From Rhodopseudomonas sp. BR0M22 (GTDB lineage Bacteria > Pseudomonadota > Alphaproteobacteria > Rhizobiales > Xanthobacteraceae), in the NCBI RefSeq assembly GCF_010907035.1, contig NZ_QUMK01000042.1:1-50049 (forward strand): 50,049 nucleotides of DNA, given 5' to 3'. The notes beneath the pieces were generated by a model, which saw only the letters and a program-made list of their open reading frames with translations, had not been told where the DNA came from and did no database searches. A program made the translations under genes and the position numbers. Below, piece by piece: positions 34,018 through 42,927 of the stretch (the stretch's first letter is position 1; every line of letters starts with the position of its first letter).

Positions 34018-35786
34018 GCATCGAGGTCGCATGGTCCGATGCGGTGACCGCGGCGCAATTGTTCGCGGTCGATCCGGTCGGTACCGGCGGTGTGTTGCTG
34101 CGCTCGCGCGCCGGCCCGGTGCGCGACCGCTGGCTCGCGATGCTGCGCGCCGCGCTGCCGCCCGAACAACCCTATAAGCATCTGCCGCTGCATATCGCCG
34201 ACGGCCGCCTGCTCGGCGGGCTCGACCTGTCGGCGACGCTGCTCGCCGGCCGTCCGGTGGCCGAGCGCGGCCTGCTGTCCGAAGCCGACGGCGGCGTTCT
34301 GGTGGTGGCGATGGCCGAGCGGCTGCAGTCGTCCACCAACGTGTATCTCACCGCCGCGATGGACGCGCACGAGACCGCGGTGGAGCGCGACGGCCTGTCG
34401 CTGCGGATGCCGGCGCGGTTCGGCGTGGTGGCGCTCGACGAAGGACTCGAGGACGAATTCTCGCCGGCGGGTCTGCGTGACCGGCTCGGCTTCCATCTCG
34501 ATCTCGATCAGTTCGCCTGGCGCGAGACCGACGACTTCCCGATTTCGCTCGACGATATCCGCGCCGCGCGCGAGCGGCTCGCGAACATCAAGGTCGAGAG
34601 CGAGCAGATCGAGGCGGTGTGCACCGCCGCGGCCGCGCTCGGCATCATCTCGCTGCGTGCACCTTTGCTGGCGATCCGCGCCGCCAAGGCGAGCGCTGCG
34701 TTGTTCGATCGCACCAAGATCGAACAGGACGACATCACGCTCGCTGCACGCTTGGTGCTGGCGCCGCGCGCCACCGTGTTTCCGCAGCAGGAGCAGCCGG
34801 ATCAGGCCGACGAGCCGCCGCCGCCCGAGCCTCCGCCGCCGGAAGACGACAATCAGGACAACAACGATCAAGAGCAGCAGACGCCCGACATCGACAAGGC
34901 GCTGGACGAAGTGATCCTCGCCGCCGTCAAGGCCGCGATGCCGCCCGGCGTGCTGGAGGCGATGCGCGCCTCGGCCGGACGGGCGCGGGCTCGCTCCGCC
35001 GGCAAGGCCGGCGAACTGCAGAAGTCGAAGAAGCGCGGCCGTCCCGCCGGCAGCATCCGCGGCGAATTGCGCGACGGATCCAAGCTGAACGTGATCGAGA
35101 CGCTGCGCGCCGCAGCCCCATGGCAACCGCTGCGGCGGCGCCAGGCCGAAGGTCGCAACGGCAGCGCGCCGCGCATCCTGGTCGAGAAGGACGATTTCCG
35201 AATCGCACGCTTCAAGCAGCGCACCGAAACCATCACCATTTTCGTGGTCGACGCCTCCGGCTCGGCGGCGCTGCACCGGCTCGCCGAGGCCAAGGGCGCG
35301 GTCGAACTGTTACTTGCCGATTGCTACGTCCGCCGCGATCAGGTGGCGATGATCTCGTTCCGCGGCACCATCGCCGAGATCCTGCTGCCGCCGACGCGGT
35401 CGCTGGCGCGCGCCAAGCGGAGCCTTGCCGGCTTGCCCGGTGGAGGCGGCACGCCGCTGGCGTCCGGGCTCGATTGTGCCTTCATGCTGGCGGATTCGAT
35501 CAAGCGCAAAGGCCAGACGCCGACCGTGATCGTGCTCACCGACGGCCGCGCCAACATCGCGCGCGACGGCGCGCCGGGACGGCCGCAGGCCGAAGAGGAT
35601 GCCAAGACATCGGCGCGCCAGTTCCGCGTCGCCGGGATCAGTTCGGTGGTGATCGACATGTCGCCGCGTCCGGGGCCGCAGGCCGAAGCCTTCGCCAAGG
35701 AAATGGACGCACGCTATCTGCCGCTGCCGCACGCCGACGCCACCGTGCTGGCGCAGGCGGTGACCGCCGCAACCCGGCAGGACTGA
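34014..35786 (+). CDS. bchD: Magnesium chelatase subunit D
   Basis: A 590-residue partner of BchI. The N-terminal AAA+-like part (about residues 1-255) lacks an intact Walker A, as usual for BchD. A Pro-rich acidic linker (QADEPPPPEPPPPEDDNQDN, about residues 262-300) follows. The C-terminal von Willebrand A domain has the MIDAS motif FVVDASGSAALHR (about residue 410) and a later VIVLTDGRANIARD, typical of integrin-I-like folds that contact BchI. The ATG overlaps the bchI stop. No bchO follows directly; it lies 3.2 kb away, which differs from the bchI-bchD-bchO order of Rhodobacter. Confidence 0.96.
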   Translation: MSIEVAWSDAVTAAQLFAVDPVGTGGVLLRSRAGPVRDRWLAMLRAALPPEQPYKHLPLHIADGRLLGGLDLSATLLAGRPVAERGLLSEADGGVLVVAMAERLQSSTNVYLTAAMDAHETAVERDGLSLRMPARFGVVALDEGLEDEFSPAGLRDRLGFHLDLDQFAWRETDDFPISLDDIRAARERLANIKVESEQIEAVCTAAAALGIISLRAPLLAIRAAKASAALFDRTKIEQDDITLAARLVLAPRATVFPQQEQPDQADEPPPPEPPPPEDDNQDNNDQEQQTPDIDKALDEVILAAVKAAMPPGVLEAMRASAGRARARSAGKAGELQKSKKRGRPAGSIRGELRDGSKLNVIETLRAAAPWQPLRRRQAEGRNGSAPRILVEKDDFRIARFKQRTETITIFVVDASGSAALHRLAEAKGAVELLLADCYVRRDQVAMISFRGTIAEILLPPTRSLARAKRSLAGLPGGGGTPLASGLDCAFMLADSIKRKGQTPTVIVLTDGRANIARDGAPGRPQAEEDAKTSARQFRVAGISSVVIDMSPRPGPQAEAFAKEMDARYLPLPHADATVLAQAVTAATRQD

Positions 35787-35828
35787 TCGGCCACCTTCTA
35801 CTGGATTAGTCCGGCTCGGCGGCGTCAG

Positions 35829-36563
35829 TCAGGCGTCGAGTACGAATGCGTCGTCGGTCCCGGAGACGGCCGGCGGAATTGCAACCGGCGGCGCCGGCAG
35901 TTCGGAGGAGGTCGCCAGCCGTTCGACGCGCGCGTTGACGGCGGCGTTGCGCTGCGGCGCTCGTGCGATCCGCCATTCCAGTTCGCTGCGATTCTGCAGT
36001 TCGGCGAACTTTACCGCAAAGCCGTCGGGGCGGTGACGGACGACGCGGCCGACGCAGCCCCCGACCGCCAACGGCGTGCCGATCTCCGGCTGCACGTCCG
36101 CCGACACTGCGGCACCCGAGATCGACATGTCGATCACGAAGCAGGTGTGCATCGATCCATCGGCCAGGGTCAGCGTCGAGTGCGGGCACGCCGGCACGAT
36201 CCTCGCCTGCTCGCGCGAATCCTTGATCTGCGGATCGAGCATTTTGCGCTCCAGCCAGGTGAGCTGGTTCGACAGCCGCTCGCGCATCGCGCGGGTCACC
36301 GAAAGCTCCAGCAGGAAGCCGCCGGGAAGCGTGTCGCTGATATGACCTTCGAGCTTGCCGAATTCGCTGAAGTAGGAGGAGATGTGGTCGCCGACGCGGC
36401 CGATCACCGGAACGTCGATGATCATGCGGAACGGTGAGACGCGGCTGGTTCGGCAAGCGAATTGGCGCAGCTTGCCGCTGTGATCGTACCAGTTCGCCAG
36501 CGAGTAGTTGCCGCCAACGGTGACATTGACGGCGCGCTGCTTCAGAAATCGCTGGACGGACAC
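35829..36563 (-). CDS. PilZ domain protein
   Basis: A 244-residue protein that seems to contain two PilZ-like beta barrels. The second has a DMSISGAAVSADVQPEIGTPLAVGGCVGRVVRH segment (about residues 125-158), typical of a PilZ domain, though the N-terminal RxxxR motif that binds cyclic di-GMP is not clear. The C-terminal 40 residues are Pro/Ala-rich. The start is a GTG at 36563 with AGGA nine bases upstream. It reads toward bchD and away from hemE, and I see no reason to link it to pigment synthesis. It may sense cyclic di-GMP; this is a family-based guess. Confidence 0.75.
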   Translation of the reverse strand: MSVQRFLKQRAVNVTVGGNYSLANWYDHSGKLRQFACRTSRVSPFRMIIDVPVIGRVGDHISSYFSEFGKLEGHISDTLPGGFLLELSVTRAMRERLSNQLTWLERKMLDPQIKDSREQARIVPACPHSTLTLADGSMHTCFVIDMSISGAAVSADVQPEIGTPLAVGGCVGRVVRHRPDGFAVKFAELQNRSELEWRIARAPQRNAAVNARVERLATSSELPAPPVAIPPAVSGTDDAFVLDA

Positions 36564-36910
36564 GTCTATATTCCTGGTGGAGAATTATCCGACAGGTAAC
36601 GCATTCCCCCGCTTTTCGTTCTTCGATAACGGCATACCGACAGCGATGATCCGAACTGTGGTTATCGATTTCTTCTGTCCGCCGATCGTGTTGTCGAAGT
36701 CTGGAACTGGGGTTGCTCGCAGCAGCAGGATCGCTGCATCGACGTCGATTCCCGCTCGTGTCGCGCGAGTAATCGGTCGGTTGTGCAACCGAGTTTTGCT
36801 GGACGCATCGCGATCGGTGCTTCGGGGGCGGTTGCCGCGGCGGCAAACAAAAAGGGCCGGCGCGCGCGCCGGCCCTTCGATCACGATCGCGTCGCCCGAA
36901 GGCGAGGGGC
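36564..36910. other. Interval between the PilZ gene and hemE
   Basis: This stretch holds the PilZ promoter region and the hemE terminator (listed separately). The central part (about 36640-36840) shows no gene with a ribosome-binding site and no PpsR box. Confidence 0.5.
36844..36877 (-). terminator. Intrinsic terminator of hemE
   Basis: AAGGGCCGGCGCG and its inverted copy form a perfect 26-base palindrome (36852-36877). On the minus strand it is followed by TTTTGTTTG. It lies 33 bases beyond the hemE stop. Confidence 0.88.
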
Positions 36911-37957
36911 TCAGCCCTTGTAGTCGCGGACGCGTTTCACCATCTGCTCGACATGCGCGATCGACGCGTCGGGCGTGATGCCGTGGCCGAGATTGAAGAT
37001 GTGACGGCCGGACGAGAAATTCTTCAGCACCTCGTCGACACCTTCGTCGAGCGCCGAGCCGCCGGCGATCAGCAGCAGCGGATCGAGATTGCCCTGCACC
37101 GCGACCTTGGTCTGCACCTGTTCGCGCACAAGCTTCGGCTCTGCGGTCCAGTCGATGCTGACGGCATCGACGCCGGTGCGCTCGATGAAGGCCGGCAGCA
37201 GCGCGCCGGCGCCGCGCGGGAAGCCGATGATCTTGGTGCCCGGCTTGACCTTGCGGATGCCTTCGACGATCCGGCGGGTCGGCTCGATGCACCACTTCTC
37301 GAATTCGCGCGGCGGCAGGATGCCGGCCCAGGTATCGAAGATCTGCAGCACGTCGGCGCCGGCATCGAGCTGCTTGAGCAAATACTGAATCGAGCTCTCG
37401 ACCAGCACGTCGATGATCTTGGCGAACGCGCCGGGGTGCTGATACGCCATCAGCCGGGCCGGGTGCTGATCCGAAGTGCCCTGGCCGGCGACCATGTAGG
37501 TCGCGACCGTGAACGGCGAACCGCAGAAGCCGATCAGCGTGGTCTCGGGTTTCAGTTCGCGGCGCACGATGCGCAGCGCTTCGAACACCGGCTCGAGCTT
37601 GGACAAATCGATCGCGCTGTTCAGCGTGCCGACCAGATCGGGCGAATTCAGCGGGTCGAGCCGCGGGCCTTCGCCGACTTCGAACCGCACCGAACGACCG
37701 AGCGCGTAGGGCACCACCAGAATGTCGGAGAAGATGATCGCGGCGTCGAAGCCGAATCGCCGGATCGGCTGCAGCGTCACCTCTGCGGCGAGCTCCGCAT
37801 TGAAGCACAGATCGAGGAAACTACCGGCTTGCGCGCGCGTTGCGCGGTATTCCGGCAGGTAACGTCCGGCCTGCCGCATCATCCACATCGGGGGAGAGGC
37901 CTGCCGATTGCCGGAAAGCACTTCCATGAACGGTTTGGTCACCAGATTCTGTGTCAA
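36911..37957 (-). CDS. hemE: Uroporphyrinogen decarboxylase
   Basis: A 348-residue enzyme that removes four carboxyl groups from uroporphyrinogen III to give coproporphyrinogen III. Diagnostic blocks: [17 protein letters not shown] (about residues 20-36), [20 protein letters not shown] (active-site Asp, about residue 80), [33 protein letters not shown], and [11 protein letters not shown] near the C-terminus. The likely start is a TTG at 37957 ([10 protein letters not shown]); a GTG at 37942 is a shorter choice. Both have weak ribosome-binding sites. It diverges from an alpha/beta-hydrolase gene and ends in an intrinsic terminator. Confidence 0.94.
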   Translation of the reverse strand: MTQNLVTKPFMEVLSGNRQASPPMWMMRQAGRYLPEYRATRAQAGSFLDLCFNAELAAEVTLQPIRRFGFDAAIIFSDILVVPYALGRSVRFEVGEGPRLDPLNSPDLVGTLNSAIDLSKLEPVFEALRIVRRELKPETTLIGFCGSPFTVATYMVAGQGTSDQHPARLMAYQHPGAFAKIIDVLVESSIQYLLKQLDAGADVLQIFDTWAGILPPREFEKWCIEPTRRIVEGIRKVKPGTKIIGFPRGAGALLPAFIERTGVDAVSIDWTAEPKLVREQVQTKVAVQGNLDPLLLIAGGSALDEGVDEVLKNFSSGRHIFNLGHGITPDASIAHVEQMVKRVRDYKG

Positions 37958-38067
37958 GAGAGCTACCCACTGTTGTACGACAAGTCTTCTTGACGGTCTG
38001 ATACACTGCGCGCACCGTCTTGACCACGCCGACCTGCGGCGGAGATGCCGCGAATAGGAATTTCGAG

Positions 38068-39021
38068 ATGAACGCAACCGCACCCACCCCCGCATCGTCC
38101 GAGACGCTGAGCGGCAACCCGGCGCTTCCGCCGCCGGTCCCGGGCGAACGTCACGACATCGACAGTTTCGGCGGGCGGCTGACCTATTGGTCCGCGTCGC
38201 CGTCGGAGCCGTCGTCCGAGCCGCCATTGCTGCTGATCCACAGCGTCAATGCCGCAGGCTCGGCCTACGAGGTTCGGCCGATCTTCGAGCACTATGCGCA
38301 GAGCCGGCCGGTCTATGCGATCGAATTACCGGGCTTTGGTCATTCGTCGCGGGCAAAGCGTCAATACTCCGTTCGGATGATGACGGACGCGATCCATACG
38401 GTCGTCACCGAGATTCAGAAGGTACACGGGGACAAGCCGATCGATGCGCTGGCGCTGTCGCTCGGCAGCGAATTTCTCGCGCGCGCCGCGAGCGAAACGT
38501 CGCAGGCGTTCCGCAGCTTGGCGCTGGTCGCCCCCACCGGCTTTGACAAGAAGAACCAGCGCTGGACCCAGGGATCGCGCGCGATTCCGTGGCTGCATGC
38601 GTTCTTCGAAAATCCGGTGTGGAGCGAGAGCATCTTCAAGCTGCTCACGATGAAGCCGGTGATCGGCTGGTTCCTGAAGAAGGCGTTCGGCGCACCGAAC
38701 ATCGATCAGGGCATGCTCGATTACGACTATCTGACGACGCATCAGCCCGGTGCCCAGCACGCGCCGTATTACTTCGTTGCGGGCTATCTGTTCAGCCAGG
38801 ACATTCTGCGGATCTATCAGGACCTGACCATGCCGGTGTGGTTCAGCCACGGCGTGCGCGGCGATTTCGTCGACTACAGCCTGAAGACCACCGTCGAGGG
38901 CCGTCCGAACTGGACCGTCACTGTGTTTCAGACCGGCGCGCTGCCTCATTTCGAGGTGCCGGGAGAATTCATGCGGGCCTATGACGAGTTTCTCGGCCGG
39001 GTGAGCAAGATCGGGGCCTGA
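38068..39021 (+). CDS. Alpha/beta hydrolase in the photosynthesis gene cluster
   Basis: A 317-residue protein with an alpha/beta-hydrolase fold: [20 protein letters not shown] (oxyanion region), [10 protein letters not shown], then [14 protein letters not shown] where the usual G-x-S-x-G elbow reads SLGSE, and a C-terminal His in [13 protein letters not shown] hydrophobic [14 protein letters not shown] segment may associate with the membrane. It is followed 10 bases later by bchO, so both are probably co-transcribed, and the two look like distant relatives. The ATG at 38068 has AGGA eight bases upstream. The elbow lacks the last Gly, so activity is uncertain. Substrate unknown. Confidence 0.78.
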   Translation: MNATAPTPASSETLSGNPALPPPVPGERHDIDSFGGRLTYWSASPSEPSSEPPLLLIHSVNAAGSAYEVRPIFEHYAQSRPVYAIELPGFGHSSRAKRQYSVRMMTDAIHTVVTEIQKVHGDKPIDALALSLGSEFLARAASETSQAFRSLALVAPTGFDKKNQRWTQGSRAIPWLHAFFENPVWSESIFKLLTMKPVIGWFLKKAFGAPNIDQGMLDYDYLTTHQPGAQHAPYYFVAGYLFSQDILRIYQDLTMPVWFSHGVRGDFVDYSLKTTVEGRPNWTVTVFQTGALPHFEVPGEFMRAYDEFLGRVSKIGA

Positions 39022-39031
39022 GGCTTTCGCA

Positions 39032-39919
39032 ATGTCCGACCTGGTTTGGAGTCGGGACGGGCTCGATTGGCCTCATCGCGAGGCCAGCCGCTTCGTCGAA
39101 GCGGGCGGCTTCCGCTGGCATGTGCAACGGATGGGATCGCCCGCGGCTCCGGCGATCCTGCTGATTCACGGCACCGGCGCGGCGTCGCACTCCTGGCGCG
39201 GTCTGGCGCCGCTGCTGGCGCGGCACTATCACGTCGTCGCGCCGGATCTGCCCGGCCATGGCTTCACCCAGTCGCCGCGCGGGCATCGGATGTCGTTGCC
39301 GGGCATGGCAGCGGATGTCGGTGCATTGCTGCGGGCGATCCAGATCTCCCCGCGCCTCGTCGTCGGCCACTCCGCGGGCGCGGCGATCCTGGCGCGGATG
39401 TGCCTCGATGGCGCGATCGATCCGGCGATCCTGTTCAGCCTGAACGGGGCGTTTCTGCCCTATGGCGGGCCGGCTGCGAGTTTCTTTTCGCCGCTCGCCA
39501 AGATGCTGGTGATGAATCCGTTCGTACCGAGCCTGTTCGCCTGGCAGGCCGGGCACCGCGGCGCGGTCGAGCGGCTGATCGGCAATACCGGTTCGACCAT
39601 CGATCCGGCGGGGATCAAACTCTACGGCAAGCTGGTCTCCAGCCCCCATCATGTCGCCGCGGCGCTGCGGATGATGGCGAACTGGGACCTCGAGCCGCTT
39701 TTGAAATTGCTGCCGAATTTGAAGCCGCTGCTGGTGCTGGTGGCGGCGGAAGGCGACCGCGCGATTCCGCCCTCGGTGGCGGTTAAGGTACGGGAAATTC
39801 AGCCGAAAGCGGTGATCGAGCGGATTCCCGCGCTCGGTCATCTCGCCCACGAGGAACGTCCGGCGCTGATTGCTGCGTTGATCGAACGCTACGCGGAAAA
39901 ACTGGAGAATATCGAATAG
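39032..39919 (+). CDS. bchO: Magnesium chelatase-associated alpha/beta hydrolase BchO
   Basis: A 295-residue alpha/beta-hydrolase-fold protein. The opening SDLVWSRDGLDWPHREASRFVEAGGFRWHVQRMG is typical of BchO proteins, which are encoded with magnesium chelatase genes and needed for normal bacteriochlorophyll levels, by an unknown mechanism. Core motifs are LLIHGTGAASHSWR, the nucleophile elbow VVGHSAGAA (about residue 114), and a His in PALGHLAHEERP. It follows the upstream hydrolase after 10 bases. crtI follows after a 75-base gap with two PpsR boxes. Confidence 0.88.
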   Translation: MSDLVWSRDGLDWPHREASRFVEAGGFRWHVQRMGSPAAPAILLIHGTGAASHSWRGLAPLLARHYHVVAPDLPGHGFTQSPRGHRMSLPGMAADVGALLRAIQISPRLVVGHSAGAAILARMCLDGAIDPAILFSLNGAFLPYGGPAASFFSPLAKMLVMNPFVPSLFAWQAGHRGAVERLIGNTGSTIDPAGIKLYGKLVSSPHHVAAALRMMANWDLEPLLKLLPNLKPLLVLVAAEGDRAIPPSVAVKVREIQPKAVIERIPALGHLAHEERPALIAALIERYAEKLENIE

Positions 39920-39932
39920 ATCAAAGACGGAT

Positions 39933-39950
39933 TGTCAGGACCTGCTTACA
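39933..39950. promoter_or_regulatory. PpsR/CrtJ-type box 1 before crtI
   Basis: TGTCAGGACCTGCTTACA is a perfect TGT-N12-ACA site, 62 bases upstream of the crtI ATG. It resembles box 2 of puc (both start TGTCAGGA and end CTTACA). Confidence 0.75.
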
Positions 39951-39967
39951 GATTGCCGCTAGCCCTC

Positions 39968-39985
39968 TGTCAATTTTTTGTTACA
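39968..39985. promoter_or_regulatory. PpsR/CrtJ-type box 2 before crtI
   Basis: TGTCAATTTTTTGTTACA is another perfect TGT-N12-ACA site, starting 35 bases after the first and ending nine bases before the crtI ATG. Its closeness to the start codon implies a short leader or a roadblock-type site. Confidence 0.75.
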
Positions 39986-39994
39986 GTGGTACCC

Positions 39995-41530
39995 ATGCTC
40001 GATCCTGGCTCCAATCCTGCTGTTCGTTCTCTTCGCGATCATGCTCCGCATGCGGTGGTGATCGGCTCCGGCTTCGGCGGTCTCGCTGCCGCCGTGCGGC
40101 TCGGCGCCAGGGGGTATCGGGTTACTGTTTTGGAGAAGCTCGATCAGCCAGGCGGTCGTGCTTACGTGCACCGGCAGGATGGCTTCGCGTTCGACGCCGG
40201 CCCGACCATCGTGACTGCGCCGTATCTGTTCGAAGAGCTGTGGAAGCTGTGCGGCAAGCGGATGTCGGACGACATCACGTTGAAGCCGATGTCGCCGTTC
40301 TATCGCATCCGGTTCGACGACGGTACGCACTTCGACTATTCCGACGACCGCAACGCGGTGCTGGATCAGATCGCCAAGTTCTGTCCCGACGACGTGCCGG
40401 CCTACGACCGCTTCATGGCGGCGTCGCACGAGATCTTCAAAGTCGGTTTCGAGCAGCTCGGCGATCAGCCGTTCAGCCACTTCACCGACATGCTGAAGAT
40501 CGCGCCGGCGATGATCAAGCTCGAGAGCTATCGCAGCGTCTACGGTTTGGTCGCCAAGCACTTCAAGGATCCGAAGCTGCGCCAGGTGTTCAGCTTCCAT
40601 CCGCTGTTGATCGGCGGCAACCCGTTCATGTCGAGCTCGGTGTACTGCCTGATCACCTATCTGGAAAAACAGTGGGGCGTGCATTCGGCGATGGGCGGCA
40701 CCGGCGCGCTGGTCGCCGGGCTGGTCAAGCTGATCGAAGGGCAGGGCAACGAGATCCGCTACAACCAGGATGTCCGCCAGATCGTCGTCGAGAACGGCAC
40801 CGCGACCGGCGTGAAGCTTGCGGACGGCGAAGTGATCAAGGCCGATATCGTGGTGTCGAATGCCGATTCGGCCTCGACCTATCGCTATCTGCTGCCGCCG
40901 GAGACGCGTAAGCGCTGGACCGACGCCAAGATCGAGAAGTCGCGCTACTCGATGAGCCTGTTCGTCTGGTACTTCGGCACGAAGCGCCGTTACGAGGACG
41001 TCAAGCACCACACCATTCTGCTCGGGCCGCGCTATCGCGAATTGATCAGCGATATCTTCAGCCGCAAGGTGGTGGCCGACGATTTCAGCCTGTACCTGCA
41101 TCGTCCGACCGCGACCGACCCGTCGCTGGCCCCGCAGGGATGCGACACGTTCTATGTGTTGTCGCCGGTGCCGAATCTGCTCGGCAATGTCGATTGGCAC
41201 AGCAAGGCGGAGCCGTATCGCGCTGCGATCGCCAAGATGTTGGGCGCGACCATTCTGCCGGATCTCGAAAATCAGATCGCAACTTCGAAGATCACAACGC
41301 CGCTCGATTTCCAGGACCGGCTGTCGTCGTTCCGCGGCGCTGCGTTCGGTCTGGAGCCGGTGCTGTGGCAAAGCGCCTGGTTCAGGCCTCACAATCAAAG
41401 TGAAGACGTCAAAAGGCTTTATCTCGTCGGCGCCGGAACGCATCCCGGCGCTGGCCTGCCCGGGGTTCTATCCTCGGCGCGGGTCCTCGATGCGCTGGTC
41501 CCCGAGGCCGACAGTTTGGTGACATCATGA
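39995..41530 (+). CDS. crtI: Phytoene desaturase
   Basis: A 511-residue FAD-dependent desaturase that converts phytoene to lycopene (or neurosporene) in the membrane. FAD-binding motif: AVVIGSGFGGLAAAVRLGARGYRVTVLEK (about residues 20-48). The carotenoid dehydrogenase signature LYLVGAGTHPGAGLPGVLSSARV lies near the C-terminus (about residues 475-498). A longer frame opens at 39932 (TTG), but that would cover both PpsR boxes, so the ATG at 39995 is the better start. The stop overlaps the crtB ATG by four bases. Confidence 0.96.
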   Translation: MLDPGSNPAVRSLRDHAPHAVVIGSGFGGLAAAVRLGARGYRVTVLEKLDQPGGRAYVHRQDGFAFDAGPTIVTAPYLFEELWKLCGKRMSDDITLKPMSPFYRIRFDDGTHFDYSDDRNAVLDQIAKFCPDDVPAYDRFMAASHEIFKVGFEQLGDQPFSHFTDMLKIAPAMIKLESYRSVYGLVAKHFKDPKLRQVFSFHPLLIGGNPFMSSSVYCLITYLEKQWGVHSAMGGTGALVAGLVKLIEGQGNEIRYNQDVRQIVVENGTATGVKLADGEVIKADIVVSNADSASTYRYLLPPETRKRWTDAKIEKSRYSMSLFVWYFGTKRRYEDVKHHTILLGPRYRELISDIFSRKVVADDFSLYLHRPTATDPSLAPQGCDTFYVLSPVPNLLGNVDWHSKAEPYRAAIAKMLGATILPDLENQIATSKITTPLDFQDRLSSFRGAAFGLEPVLWQSAWFRPHNQSEDVKRLYLVGAGTHPGAGLPGVLSSARVLDALVPEADSLVTS

Positions 41531-42594
41531 GTTTGCAATCCGATATGTTGGCCCAATCCGACATGCTGGCGTGCCGCGAGATGATCAAGGAAGGCTCGCA
41601 CACCTTCCACGCGGCCTCGATGGTGTTGCCGCGCCGGATCAGCGATCCGGCGATCGCCCTGTATGCGTTTTGCCGCGTCGCCGACGATGCCGTCGATCTC
41701 GGGCTCGATCGCGCCGCCGCGGTCGAAGTGCTGAAGGATCGCCTCGATCGCGCCTGCCGCGGCGTGCCGCGGGCCTATCCGTCCGACCGCGCCTTCGCTG
41801 ATGTGGTGGCGCGGTTTTCGATTCCGCCGGCGATTCCCGAGGCGCTGATCGAGGGCCTGGAGTGGGACGCGCAGGGCCGCCGCTTCGAAACACTGTCTGA
41901 TCTGTATTCCTATTGCGCCCGCGTCGCCGGCACCGTCGGCGTGATGATGACGCTGGTGATGGGGCAGCGCAAACCCGACATCGTGGCGCGCGCCTGCGAC
42001 CTCGGCTGCGCGATGCAGCTCACCAATATCGCGCGTGATATCGGTGAAGACGCGCGCAACGGCCGCATCTACATGCCGCTGCAATGGATGCGTGAAGCGG
42101 GCGTCGATCCGGAAGTTTGGCTCGCCGATCCGAAATTCACGCCGCAGATCGCCGGCATCGTCAAGCGGCTGATCGACACCGCCGACGCGCTGTATGATCG
42201 CGCCACGCTCGGTATCGCCAACCTGCCGCGCTCCTGCCGTCCCGGCATTTTCGCGGCGCGCGCGCTGTACGCCGAGATCGGCCGCGAGGTCGAGCGCTCC
42301 GGCCTCGATTCGGTGTCGAGCCGTGCGGTGGTGTCGACCGGTCGCAAACTTGCGGTCCTTGCCCGCCTGCTGGCGTTCCAGGAAACCGAATGGGCCCCGG
42401 CGAAGTATCTGCCGGCCAAATTCGGCGACATGGAGGAGACCAAGTTTCTGGTCGACGCCGTGATCGCGCATCCGGTGCGCGAGATGCCGCCGCGCCAGAA
42501 GATCAAGCCGGTCGAGCAGAAGGTGGCCTGGTTGGTCGACCTGTTCACCCGCCTCGAACGCCGCGACCAGATGCTGCAACGCAGCCGGGTGTAG
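41527..42594 (+). CDS. crtB: Phytoene synthase
   Basis: A 355-residue enzyme that joins two geranylgeranyl diphosphates to phytoene. The first Asp-rich motif is RVADDAVDLGLD (about residues 50-61), the second NIARDIGEDARNGRIYMPLQWM (about 164-185), typical of the squalene/phytoene synthase family. It overlaps crtI (ATGA), so translation is coupled. After the stop at 42594 comes a 333-base repeat-containing gap, and no hairpin with a T-run is visible. GGPP would come from CrtE at 48.7 kb. Confidence 0.96.
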   Translation: MSLQSDMLAQSDMLACREMIKEGSHTFHAASMVLPRRISDPAIALYAFCRVADDAVDLGLDRAAAVEVLKDRLDRACRGVPRAYPSDRAFADVVARFSIPPAIPEALIEGLEWDAQGRRFETLSDLYSYCARVAGTVGVMMTLVMGQRKPDIVARACDLGCAMQLTNIARDIGEDARNGRIYMPLQWMREAGVDPEVWLADPKFTPQIAGIVKRLIDTADALYDRATLGIANLPRSCRPGIFAARALYAEIGREVERSGLDSVSSRAVVSTGRKLAVLARLLAFQETEWAPAKYLPAKFGDMEETKFLVDAVIAHPVREMPPRQKIKPVEQKVAWLVDLFTRLERRDQMLQRSRV

Positions 42595-42927
42595 TTAGCA
42601 GATCTCCGTCTCAATTTCGTCATGCCCGGGCTCGTCCCGGACGTCCGCGAGCGGCGGTTGCGCCGACATTTGTGGCGCATGGTTCGAGACGGCGCTATGC
42701 GCCTCCTCACCATGAGGACATTGCGCGTAGCGACACTCCACGAATCTCAATTGGGCCATCCGCTCGCTTCCACCTCAGCCTGAGGAGAAGCGTAGCGGCC
42801 GTCTCGAACGGATCGGCCGCGAGCGATACGACCTCGGCACCGTTCAAACGCAACTGATTTGCAAAATCTCTCGAAGCCGCCACACTGGCGTGATACCGAT
42901 GCTGACATTGTTCAACGGATCACGACC
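42595..42927. repeat. Repeat-containing gap: two palindromic elements
   Basis: Two dispersed-type repeats fill this gap. The first is CGTCATGCCCGGGCTCGTCC (from 42618) with continuation to about 42649, a short palindrome. The second is bounded by a perfect 12-bp inverted repeat, GTTCGAGACGGC (42682-42693) and GCCGTCTCGAAC (42798-42809), with CCTCCTCACCATGAGG and CCTCAGCCTGAGG segments inside. I recall both types as frequent in Rhodopseudomonas and Bradyrhizobium. I see no gene and no PpsR box; the last 80 bases should carry the hemF promoter. Confidence 0.75.

Noticed and set aside
37988-38005. A PpsR box between hemE and the hydrolase gene
   Set aside because: The sequence is TCT-N12-ACA; one half site does not match, and no second box is nearby.
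39932-39994. An upstream TTG start for crtI
   Set aside because: It would put both PpsR boxes inside the coding region, and the extra 21 residues are unlike CrtI proteins.
41419-42579. A 386-codon minus-strand frame opposite crtB
   Set aside because: It is an antisense shadow of phytoene synthase with no motif or ribosome-binding site.
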